DNA of 58,911 nucleotides from SURF-21 sp964510515 (GTDB lineage Bacteria; Actinomycetota; Geothermincolia; Geothermincolales; RBG-13-55-18). The notes under the pieces are model-generated. The model saw only the letters and a program-made list of their open reading frames with translations, did not search any database and was not told where the DNA came from. Below are positions 26,950 to 34,422 of this stretch, one piece after another. The position numbers and the translations under genes were made by a program. Every line of letters starts with the position of its first letter. Position 1 is the stretch's first letter. Location of the stretch: positions 1-58,911 of the forward strand of contig CAZEAU010000017.1 of NCBI GenBank assembly GCA_964510515.1, read 5' to 3'.

Positions 26950-28602
26950 ATGCAGGCGCCGGCACAGCAACTCCTGGAGGGGTTCGTGCAGCGGCTTTTC
27001 GTGAGCGCGGACAGCCCGATAAGCCACGCCCTCGGCCTGCTCAAGGACGGCGCCGTGCTGACGGTGTCGGCCCCCGGGGCGCGCGCAGCCTGCGAGAAGC
27101 GCGGCGGCGAGATATCCCTCATCGACCCCCGGGGCGCCATCCCCCTCTTCGAGATCTGCTTCCAGGGCCCCGAAGACCTCAAACGCTTCATGGAGGTGAC
27201 AAGCTCCGAGGAGTTCGGCGCGCTTTTCGTGGCCATGACGCGCGAGGAGCGCCTGAGGCTGGACATGCTCCTCCCCTTCATCGAGCTGTGGACGATGGGG
27301 CTGGGGCTGTTTCTGCAGGAGGTGGGCATACTCTCCGAGCCCCCCGAGTACGCGGATATGATACGCCCGCTGCAGCTGCGCGACATCGCCTTCACCGAGA
27401 TCCTCGACGTCAGCTACCTGCAGGACCTGGTCAACGAGCTGGCGGAGATAACCGGCGTGCGCCTCTGGGTGCTGGATATGAACAGCATGCCGGTGGTGGT
27501 GAGCGTCGCCGGCGGTGAGCACTGCAAGCTCATCATCGATTCCCTCGAGGGGGTCATGCGCTGTTACGGCTCCTCCATAGGCGGACTGGCGGAGCTGAAG
27601 AAGAACATGAAACCGCGGGTACGCATCTGCCACGCCGGTTTCATCTGTTTCGACGCCCCCCTCATCCTCGGCGGCGAGATGGTGGGCATGATCAGCGGGG
27701 ACGCCTCGCTTGCGGAACCCGCCGACCCCGCCAAGTACCGGCGCCTGGCGCAGGAGTTGAACCTGGACCCCGAGCCGCTGCTGGCGTCGCTCTCCCAGGT
27801 GCGGAGCGTGAACATCGAGGAGGTCGAGTTCCTGCTCTCGGTGGTCAACGCCATCGCCCAGGTGGTGGCGGAGATGAGCTTCAAGCAGTACCTGCTTTCG
27901 GCGCAGATAAAGGAGAACAAGGAGCTGGCGCGCGAACTATGGTTCAAGAACGCCGAGCTCAAGGCGCTGTTTCAATCTTTCGTTGAGATACAGGAACGCG
28001 AGAGGGCGGCGGTGGCGCGCGACCTGCACGACGACACCGGGCAGAACCTCACCAACGCCCTGGTCAACCTGGAGCTGGCCCTGACCGAGGAGGGGACGAC
28101 GGAGGAGACGAGGGAGCGCATCGAGTCGGCGTCGCTGTCCATCTCACGGGTGGTGAAGCAGTTGCACGACCTTTCGGCGTCCCTGCACCCGCCGGTTCTG
28201 GACGACCTGGGGCTGGTGGAGGCGCTGCGCAACCTGGTGAGGCGCATGAACGCCGATCACTCGATCGAGTTCTCGCTGGTGACGAGCGGCGCGGAGGGGG
28301 AGCTCTCCGGGGAGATAAAGATAAACCTCTACCGTATAGTTCAGGAAGCGCTGAACAACGTGATCAGGCACTCCGGCGCGAGCGAGGCGGTGGTGCGCCT
28401 GAAGGGCGGGCGAGACGGCTTTGACCTGGTAATAAGCGATAACGGGCAGGGGTTCGAGGCCTCGCCCGACGACGGGCGGGTGCGTCTGGGGATGGTGAAC
28501 ATGCGCGAGCGCGCGGAGCAGATCGGCGGGGTTTTCGCCTGCCCGCCCTGCAAGCGCGGCGTGACCATCTCCGTACACCTGCCCCACTGCGGGGGCGATT
28601 AG
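26950..28602 (+). CDS. Sensor histidine kinase with a PocR ligand-binding domain (NarL/DegS-type kinase core)
   Basis: 550 residues, no membrane segment, so a cytoplasmic sensor. Residues 1-140 are an uncharacterised N-terminal domain. Residues about 150-310 are a PocR domain (LQDLVNELAEITGVRLWVLD, RICHAGFICFDAPLIL, GGEMVGMISGD), a PAS-like fold often sensing small organic compounds such as diols or hydrocarbons. After a coiled coil (about 315-350), the HisKA_3 box ERERAAVARDLHDDTG places the phosphorylated His at 360. The ATPase N-box is YRIVQEALNNVIRH (461-474) and the G1 box SDNGQGF (496-502). The ATG at 26950 has GGGGGGAGG before it. The response regulator follows after 2 bp, so the two form one system. 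It may control the nearby acyl-CoA genes, by inference. Confidence 0.92.
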   Translation: MQAPAQQLLEGFVQRLFVSADSPISHALGLLKDGAVLTVSAPGARAACEKRGGEISLIDPRGAIPLFEICFQGPEDLKRFMEVTSSEEFGALFVAMTREERLRLDMLLPFIELWTMGLGLFLQEVGILSEPPEYADMIRPLQLRDIAFTEILDVSYLQDLVNELAEITGVRLWVLDMNSMPVVVSVAGGEHCKLIIDSLEGVMRCYGSSIGGLAELKKNMKPRVRICHAGFICFDAPLILGGEMVGMISGDASLAEPADPAKYRRLAQELNLDPEPLLASLSQVRSVNIEEVEFLLSVVNAIAQVVAEMSFKQYLLSAQIKENKELARELWFKNAELKALFQSFVEIQERERAAVARDLHDDTGQNLTNALVNLELALTEEGTTEETRERIESASLSISRVVKQLHDLSASLHPPVLDDLGLVEALRNLVRRMNADHSIEFSLVTSGAEGELSGEIKINLYRIVQEALNNVIRHSGASEAVVRLKGGRDGFDLVISDNGQGFEASPDDGRVRLGMVNMRERAEQIGGVFACPPCKRGVTISVHLPHCGGD

Positions 28603-28604
28603 GC

Positions 28605-29258
28605 GTGAGTGAAAAGGTAAGGGAGAGGTTGAGAGTATTGCTCGCGGACGACCATGCCATCCTCAGGGAGGGCTTGGCGTCGCTCATGGAGAAGCAGCCG
28701 GACATCGCGGTGGTGGGTGGGGCGGAGGACGGGGAGGAGTGCCTGGAGAAAGCGGCGGCGCTCCTGCCGGACGTGGTCGTGCTGGACATCAAGCTTCCCG
28801 GGATGTCGGGGATAGAGGTCTGCCGCCGACTCAAGGCGTCGCACCCGCTGATGAGGGTGATCATGCTCTCCATGTACGAGGACTATGAATATATAGACCA
28901 AGCGCTGCAGGCCGGCGCGGACGGCTACCTGCTGAAAAAGGTCGTTTCCTCCGAGCTCGTGAGCGCGGTGCGCAGGGCCGGCCAGGGGGAGAAGGTGTTC
29001 AGCCCGCAGGTGCTCGATGCCATCGTGGCCTCGCTGAGGCAGGAGAGGTCGGAGGCCGCGAAGCGGTCGCCTGAGGGGGCGCTGACGGAGCGCGAAAAGG
29101 AAGTGCTGTCCCTGATGAGCGAGGGGCTGAGCAACAAACAGATAGCCGCCACGCTTTTCCTTTCTCCCAAGACGGTCGAGAAGATCGTCTCCAGGGTCTA
29201 CCGCAAGTTGAACGTGAGATCGCGCACGGCGGCGGTCAAGCACTTCCTCAGCACCTGA
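28605..29258 (+). CDS. NarL/FixJ-type response regulator
   Basis: 217 residues. The receiver domain (about 8-125) has D15/D16, phosphoacceptor D61 in VVLDIKLPGMSG, the Ser of MLSMY and the Lys of GYLLKK. The LuxR-type helix-turn-helix (about 152-217) reads LTEREKEVLSLMSEGLSNKQ then IAATLFLSPKTVEKIVSRVY. It should be phosphorylated by the PocR-domain kinase encoded directly upstream. The GTG start at 28605 lies 2 bp after the kinase stop, with a ribosome binding site only inside the kinase gene, so translation is coupled. Repeats begin right after the stop. Confidence 0.93.
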   Translation: MSEKVRERLRVLLADDHAILREGLASLMEKQPDIAVVGGAEDGEECLEKAAALLPDVVVLDIKLPGMSGIEVCRRLKASHPLMRVIMLSMYEDYEYIDQALQAGADGYLLKKVVSSELVSAVRRAGQGEKVFSPQVLDAIVASLRQERSEAAKRSPEGALTEREKEVLSLMSEGLSNKQIAATLFLSPKTVEKIVSRVYRKLNVRSRTAAVKHFLST

Positions 29259-29540
29259 CGTCCCTTCCGTCCCTTCCGGGGTCAACCCTCCGAAGTGCCA
29301 TAACGAACCCCGCCCGAAGCCTATTCCTCCCGCCCCTTACGTCCCTTCCGGGGTCAACCCTCCGAAGTGCCATAACCAACGTCCCTTCCGTCCTTTCTGG
29401 GGTCAACCCTCCAAAGTGCCATAACGAACCCCGCCCGAAGCCTATTCCTCCCGTCCCTTCCGGGGTCAACCCTCCGAAATGCCATAACCGCCGTCCCTTC
29501 CGTCCCTTTCCGGGGCTGACCCCCAAAGTGCCACAGGGAT
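29259..29540. repeat. Palindromic repeat cluster upstream of the RAYT gene
   Basis: Six copies, each with a GTCCCTT-type left arm, a central GGGGTCAACCC and a right arm AAGTGCCATAA. Two are linked by a duplicated spacer (CGAACCCCGCCCGAAGCCTA at about 29302 and 29423). Confidence 0.9.
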
Positions 29541-29545
29541 GCCTA

Positions 29546-29580
29546 TTGACAAACATTATAAAATTATATAACTTGTATAT
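29546..29580 (+). promoter_or_regulatory. Probable promoter of the RAYT gene, leaderless transcript
   Basis: TTGACA (29546-29551) is followed by a very AT-rich stretch ending in several TATATA/TAACTT candidates at 29565-29574. The ATG is at 29581, and there is no ribosome binding site, so the transcript would start at or within a few bases of the ATG. The AT-richness stands out strongly from the rest of the window. Confidence 0.45.
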
Positions 29581-30642
29581 ATGGCACGAAATCTCAGGCT
29601 CCAATATGAAGGCGCGATGCTGCATGTCATCTCGCGTGGAAACCGGGGCGAGCCCATCTTCCCCGAGGGGAAGCACAAGGGCTACTTCGTCAAGATGCTC
29701 CGGGAGGGCTCGCAGAGGTATGAAGTCGAGTTCTACGCATTCTGCGTGATGGGAACGCATTATCACCTCCTCGTCCAGATCAACAAGGTCAATCTTCCTG
29801 AGTTCATGCACTTCGTGGGGTCATCCTATGCGAACTACCTGGTTAGAAACGGCTGGATCGGCCATGTCTTCTCCGGCAGGTACAAGTCGCTCCTGGTCGA
29901 CAAGGAGGAATACCTGCTGACGGTGAGCAGATATATCCACCTCAACCCGGTGCGTGCCCTGCTGGTTAGCAAACCCGAGGAATACGCGTGGTCGAGCTAT
30001 CCGCTGTTCCTGCGCAGTGAACACAGCAAGGCGGCCGATTGGCTTAACCGGGAGTGGCTGCCCGAGCATTTCGGGCAAGGGCGGGAGGACCCCATCCAGG
30101 GCTATGCGGAATTCGTCGAAGCGGGGCTGAAGGACCCGTCCCATTATCCTCACGAGGACGTCATCGCCAATTCGATTCTCGGCAGCAGGGAGTTCCTCGC
30201 CAAGGTGCAGTCCAGGGTGAAGCCCGGCAGCAGGGAGGAAAAATCGCTGCGTGAGTTGGAGAAAGCGGCCCTGAAGTGCCTGGCCCTGGATGAGCTGTAT
30301 GCGCAGGTCTGCTCCCATTTCAGACTCGGCGGTCTCGCCGGCGGGAAGGGCAGGAGAAACGGCGAGTTTGTGCGCGCGCGAAACACGTTCATCTTCATGG
30401 CCAAGGAGTATACGCAGTCGACGGGAGCGGATATCGCGAGCATCCTGCGGGAAGTGACGCCCAACGCGATCTCCCATCGCTATACGCGCATCAAGGCGCA
30501 GATCGAGGAGGACGACAACGCCAGAAGGCGCGTTTATGAAGACGTCGAGGGCATACTGGCACTTCTGGGGTCAACCCTCGAAAAGGACAAACGGGGTGAT
30601 GGCACTTCTGGGGTCAACCCTCGAAAAGGACAAACGGGGTGA
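29581..30642 (+). CDS. REP-associated tyrosine transposase (RAYT, Y1/HUH family) with DnaA-like C-terminal domain
   Basis: 353 residues of the Y1_Tnp (IS200/IS605-like) superfamily. RAYTs nick single-stranded REP hairpins and are thought to spread them. The HUH motif is H60 and H62 in MGTHYHLLVQI, an N-terminal His lies in LHVISRGNRGE, and the catalytic tyrosine is probably Y111 in EEYLLTVSRYIHLNPVRA, a stretch typical of RAYTs. Residues about 240-325 (LYAQVCSHFRLGG to SHRYTRIKAQIEED) resemble the DnaA domain IV helix-turn-helix that accompanies one RAYT group. The last 28 residues (from about 326) are translated from palindromic repeats, so the original stop has been lost. Repeat clusters lie on both sides. 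The gene is single-copy in this window and has no frameshift. Confidence 0.9.
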   Translation: MARNLRLQYEGAMLHVISRGNRGEPIFPEGKHKGYFVKMLREGSQRYEVEFYAFCVMGTHYHLLVQINKVNLPEFMHFVGSSYANYLVRNGWIGHVFSGRYKSLLVDKEEYLLTVSRYIHLNPVRALLVSKPEEYAWSSYPLFLRSEHSKAADWLNREWLPEHFGQGREDPIQGYAEFVEAGLKDPSHYPHEDVIANSILGSREFLAKVQSRVKPGSREEKSLRELEKAALKCLALDELYAQVCSHFRLGGLAGGKGRRNGEFVRARNTFIFMAKEYTQSTGADIASILREVTPNAISHRYTRIKAQIEEDDNARRRVYEDVEGILALLGSTLEKDKRGDGTSGVNPRKGQTG

Positions 30643-31020
30643 TGGCACTTCTGGGGTCAACCCTCAAAAGGGACAAACGGGGTGACATTGACGATAACGC
30701 TTATAGCGTAGGGCGGGGTTGGCCCCGGAGGGGACGTGAGTTGTGGCACGCCCCGGGGTTGACCCCAAAAAGGACACAGTGTTGACGGTAGCGCCCATGG
30801 CACGCCTGGGGTCAACCCTCGAAAAGGACACAGGGTTGGCGGTAACGTGAGTGGCACGCCCCGGGGTTGACCCCAAAAAGGACACACGGGGTTGGCCCCG
30901 GAAGGGACGTGAGTTGTGGCACACTCCGGGGTTGACCCCAAAAGGGACGGAAGAGGCTTCGGGTGGCGGTTATGGCACACCCCAGGGTTGACCCCAGAAG
31001 GGACACTGGAAGGGATGCCG
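30557..31020. repeat. Palindromic repeat cluster overlapping the 3' end of the RAYT gene
   Basis: Three head-to-tail units of 43 bp (from 30557, 30600 and 30643), each TGGCACTTCTGGGGTCAACC followed by CTCGAAAAGGACAAACGGGG and TGA. Further copies in mixed orientation follow up to about 31008. The first two units are inside the reading frame of the RAYT gene. Confidence 0.92.
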
Positions 31021-31025
31021 GGAGG

Positions 31026-31799
31026 TCAGGGTTGGCAGATGGGAGGCAGGCGGCGCTTGAAGGACGAGGCCTCCACCATGCCGCGCACCTTGCGGATGAA
31101 GGCGGGGTCGAAGCCCTCGCCCTCCAGCTCCGCTTCGCTCAGGCCCAGGTCGAGCAGGCCGTAGAGCAGGCGGTCGGCCTCATCGTAGGTGAGGCCCATC
31201 TCCCCCTCGTCGGTCTGCCCCTCCCAGAGGTCGCCCGAGGGGGGCTTGGCGATGATGCGCGCCGGCACGCCGAGGTGAGCGGCGAGCTCCCGCACCTGCG
31301 TCTTATAAAGGCCGCCCAGTGGGTTGAAGGCGCAGGCCATGTCGCCCCACAGGGTGGTGTAACCGAGAAGTGACTCGCTGCGGTTGCTGGTGCCCAGCAC
31401 CAGGGCGTCCCTGGCCGCCGACTGATCGAACAGCACCGCCATGCGCGTGCGCGCCATGAAGTTGCCCTTGCGCTTGAGGTCGGCGCCGGCGAGGCGGTTG
31501 AAGTAGGCGTCAACCACGGGCGTGATATCGATGATCTTATGGGCGATGCCCAGCTCCGACGCCATCAGCAACGCGTCCTTGGTGTTCTGGGGATCGGAGG
31601 TACGGTAGGGCATGAGGAAAGCGGTGAGGGCGTCGCTGCCCAGGGCGCGCACGGCGAGGCAGGCGGAAACGGCGGAGTCCAGCCCGCCGGAGAGGCCCAC
31701 CACCAGGCGCGCCTTCCCCGCCTCCTCCATGCGCTCGCGGATAAAGGCCAGGATGTGCACGAGAGCCTTCTCCGCGTCGATGGCCGGCGCCGTCAGCAT
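31026..31799 (-). CDS. nadE: NH3-dependent NAD+ synthetase
   Basis: 257 residues. The enzyme makes NAD+ from nicotinic acid adenine dinucleotide, ATP and ammonia in the cytoplasm. The N-type ATP-pyrophosphatase motif SGGLDSAVS is at 37-45. Other blocks are LGTSNRSESLLGY, GDMACAFNPLGGLYKTQVRE and KPPSGDLWEGQTDEGEMGLT, all typical of NadE. There is no glutaminase domain, so free ammonia (or a partner) is the nitrogen source. The ATG at 31799 has GGAAGGG 8 nt upstream. That start region, including ribosome binding site and ATG, is copied four more times upstream (31839-32019). The gene reads toward the RAYT-side repeats. Confidence 0.95.
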   Translation of the reverse strand: MLTAPAIDAEKALVHILAFIRERMEEAGKARLVVGLSGGLDSAVSACLAVRALGSDALTAFLMPYRTSDPQNTKDALLMASELGIAHKIIDITPVVDAYFNRLAGADLKRKGNFMARTRMAVLFDQSAARDALVLGTSNRSESLLGYTTLWGDMACAFNPLGGLYKTQVRELAAHLGVPARIIAKPPSGDLWEGQTDEGEMGLTYDEADRLLYGLLDLGLSEAELEGEGFDPAFIRKVRGMVEASSFKRRLPPICQP

Positions 31800-32019
31800 A
31801 TTGTGATCCCTTCCGCATAGGCGACCGATCCCGCCGGCATATTGTTACCCCTTCCGCATAGACCATAGACGGCCGGTCCCGCCGGCATATTGTGATCCCT
31901 TCCGCATAGACCATAGACGGCCGGCGCCGTCAGCATATTGTGATCCCTTTCGCATAGAAGACCGGTCCCGCCGGCATGTTGTTTCCCCTTCCGCATAGGT
32001 GACTGGTCCCGCCGGCAAG
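31797..32019. repeat. Tandem duplication of the nadE start region, five units of 42-48 bp
   Basis: Units begin at 31797, 31839, 31886, 31934 and 31976 with CATATTGTGATCCCTTCCGC or variants. Read on the minus strand, each gives a ribosome binding site (GGAAGGGG) followed by an ATG. The unit at about 31923-31957 even repeats the first codons of nadE (ATGCTGACGGCGCCGGCC). Confidence 0.85.
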
Positions 32020-32290
32020 CGGCGACCTCCCCTTGCGCCTTTGTCCTGAGCGGCAGGCGGCTGGCCCGACGCCCGCTGTCCCTCAGCTTCTTACGGGGTG
32101 GGAACAAGCCCCCGAATGCTCCCGCCGCTTCCTTTTTCCGTGCTCGTTCGCGGGGACGCGGTGCCGTCCCTCAAGTGATAATATATAGCAAAACCGGTGG
32201 CGGGCGGTAACGCCAGGCCTGAAGGAATTGCACTGGGCCGCGGTCAAACGGGCACACCAGGCTGAGACCACAGCGCATAGCCGCCGCCGC
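32020..32290. other. Intergenic stretch without recognisable gene
   Basis: No supported reading frame. An AT-rich segment GATAATATATAGCAAAACC (32177-32195) may contain a -10 element, but no matching -35 can be placed with confidence. Confidence 0.3.
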
Positions 32291-32765
32291 ACGCAGCGTT
32301 TCTGGGAAGCACGGGAAATAAGGCGAGCACAGTGAGCACGGGAACATCACAACGAAGGCAACAAGGCGAGCACAGTGAACGGGGAATTAAACAAGCAATG
32401 CGAGCACGGGGGAATAGGGGAACAGGGTGACAAGGCAGTCAAGGCGAGCATCGTGAGCACGAAGAACGGGGGAAAGAGGTATCAAGGCGAGCACCACGAG
32501 CACAGTGAACGGGGGAATAATATAAGCAAGGCATGCACGGGAAATAAGGCGAGCACTGCGAGCACAGGGAAGCATGGCGACAAGGCTACCAAGGCGAGTA
32601 CCGTGAGCATGGGAGCATTATAACGAAGGCAACCAGGCGAGCACCGTGAGGCGGGGAATAAAACAACTAAGGCAACCAAGGCGAGCAACGCGAACAAAGC
32701 AAGCAGGGGAAGCAGAGAAAACAGGGGAACTGGGAAGCAGAGAAAATAGGGGAACACGACCGGTC
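32291..32765. repeat. Degenerate short-unit array rich in AAGGCGAGCAC
   Basis: Purine-rich, irregular units around AAGGCGAGCACAGTGAGCAC and GGGGAATAAAACAA recur about ten times with variable spacing. There is strong strand asymmetry (G/A on the plus strand). No gene is supported; the array stops just before the ribosome binding site of the next gene. Confidence 0.75.
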
Positions 32766-32781
32766 GTTGCGAGGAGGAGAC

Positions 32782-34104
32782 ATGGGCCTCAAAGAGTCCA
32801 TTGAGAGCCGCGATGCACGCGTGGGGATCATCGGCATGGGGTACGTCGGGCTGCCCCTGGCGCTGGAGGCCGCGGGCGCCGGTTTCCACGTCGTCGGCCT
32901 GGAAAAAGATGGCGTAAAGAGAGAGCGCCTGTCGCGGGGCGAAGTCCTCTACGAGGGACTGGACGGAGAGAAGCTGGCGCAGCTGACGGCGGCGGGCAGG
33001 TTCGAGGTCAGCGGGGACGCGGAGCTGCTCGCGGCCTGCCGTGTTATCTGTGTTTGCGTGCCCACCCCGCTGTCGAAGACGCGCGACCCCGACCTCACCT
33101 ATATCCGCGAGGCCGCCGCGCAGATAAGGGACGCGCTGCGCGCCGGCAGCACGCCGAAGCTGGTGGTGGTGGAATCCACCTCCTACCCGGGCACCACGCG
33201 CGAGGTCGTCCTGCCCATTCTCGAGGAGGCGGGCCTGGAGCTGCACCGGGACTTCCACCTCGCATACTCGCCCGAGCGGGTGGATCCGGGGAACAAGCGC
33301 TGGAACATCTCCAACACCCCCAAGCTGGTGGGGGGGATGTGCGCGCAGTGCGCGGAGATGGCCCGCGCCTTCTACGGCTCCTTCGTCGCCGAGACGGTGG
33401 AGGTGAGCTCCCCCGAGGTGGCGGAGACGGCGAAGATACTGGAGAACATCTTCCGCGGCGTGAACATCGCGCTGGTCAACGAGATGTGGATGCTCTGCGA
33501 CCGCATGGGCCTGGACGTGTGGGAGGTCATCGCGGCCGCCGCCACCAAACCCTTCGGATACATGGCCTTCTGGCCCGGGCCGGGGCTGGGGGGGCACTGC
33601 ATCCCCGTGGACCCTTTCTACCTCTCCTGGAAGGCGCGGGAGTACGATTTCCAGACCGAGTTCATCGAGCTGGCGGGAAAGGTCAACCTGAACATGCCCT
33701 ACTTTGTGAGCGGGCTGGTGGGGCGCAAGGTGAACCGCGCGGGAAAGAGCATGAAGGGGGCGCGGGTGCTCATCGTGGGCGTGGCCTACAAGCCGGACGT
33801 GGGCGACACGCGCGAGACGCCGGCCGCCAAGCTCATGCAGCTGCTCATGGCGGAAGGCGCGCTGGTTAGTTATCATGACCCCTTCGTTCCGGAGTTCGCG
33901 CTGGGGGGCGCGCTGGGGGGAGAGGGAGAAGTGCTGCGCAGCGTGGAGCTCTCCGCGCGGGAGCTCTCCGGCTGCGACTGCGTGGTCATCGTCACCGACC
34001 ACAGCGATGTGGACTACGCGCTCATCGCGGGCAGCGGCGTCCCCGTTCTGGACACCCGCAACGCCCTCGCATCCGTGGGTGAGCGGGGGCCACGGCCGCA
34101 TTGA
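32782..34104 (+). CDS. Nucleotide-sugar dehydrogenase (UDP-N-acetylglucosamine/mannosamine 6-dehydrogenase type)
   Basis: 440 residues of the UDP-glucose/GDP-mannose dehydrogenase family, which oxidise the C6 of a nucleotide sugar with two NAD+. The NAD site is VGIIGMGYVGLPLALEAAGA (14-33). STSYPGTTRE precedes the central domain. The catalytic Cys lies in GPGLGGHCIPVDPFYLSWKA, and the C-terminal UDP-binding domain begins GARVLIVGVAYKPDVGDTRE. The form GGHCIPVDPFY is typical of the WbpA/WecC branch, acting on UDP-GlcNAc or UDP-ManNAc. The ATG at 32782 follows GAGGAGGAGA. The product would supply a uronic acid for a surface polysaccharide, consistent with the epimerase and CpsB-like phosphatase at 42.6-44.4 kb. 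Confidence 0.9.
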   Translation: MGLKESIESRDARVGIIGMGYVGLPLALEAAGAGFHVVGLEKDGVKRERLSRGEVLYEGLDGEKLAQLTAAGRFEVSGDAELLAACRVICVCVPTPLSKTRDPDLTYIREAAAQIRDALRAGSTPKLVVVESTSYPGTTREVVLPILEEAGLELHRDFHLAYSPERVDPGNKRWNISNTPKLVGGMCAQCAEMARAFYGSFVAETVEVSSPEVAETAKILENIFRGVNIALVNEMWMLCDRMGLDVWEVIAAAATKPFGYMAFWPGPGLGGHCIPVDPFYLSWKAREYDFQTEFIELAGKVNLNMPYFVSGLVGRKVNRAGKSMKGARVLIVGVAYKPDVGDTRETPAAKLMQLLMAEGALVSYHDPFVPEFALGGALGGEGEVLRSVELSARELSGCDCVVIVTDHSDVDYALIAGSGVPVLDTRNALASVGERGPRPH

Positions 34105-34422
34105 GGCGCCCGTTCTCCCTGTTCTCCAGCATGTCCCGGCCATAAACCGGCGCGCAGCTTCTCCACCCGGCGCAGGGCACGCATCTGCTGCAGGAACCAC
34201 TGGAACCGTTTGAATCACTTATAAGAGGCATCGGCCCGCACGACCTCCCGCGCCCTCACTCGAAGCGCTCGTAGCGGGGCACCTCGGCGAGCTCGGGCCC
34301 CTTTTCCTCGCCCGCCTCGCGCAGCTTCTCCACCCGGCGCAGGGCGCGCATCTGCTGCAGGAATCACTTGAACCACTTGAATCACTTAGAAGAGGTGTTA
34401 GCCCACACGACCTCCCGCGCCC
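34105..34422. repeat. Two extra copies of the 3' end of otsA (period 167 bp)
   Basis: CTTCTCCACCCGGCGCAGGG starts at 34158, 34325 and 34492; only the last is the intact gene context. The unit includes the final codons and stop of the trehalose-phosphate synthase gene (CACTCGAAGCGCTCGTAGCG) and a short linker (GAATCACTTGAACCACTTGA) absent from the gene itself. The two downstream copies are non-functional. Confidence 0.9.

Noticed and set aside
26376..27633. Frames of 303-339 codons on the minus strand opposite the kinase
   Set aside because: Antisense to the PocR and N-terminal domains and continued through tandem arrays; no start signal.
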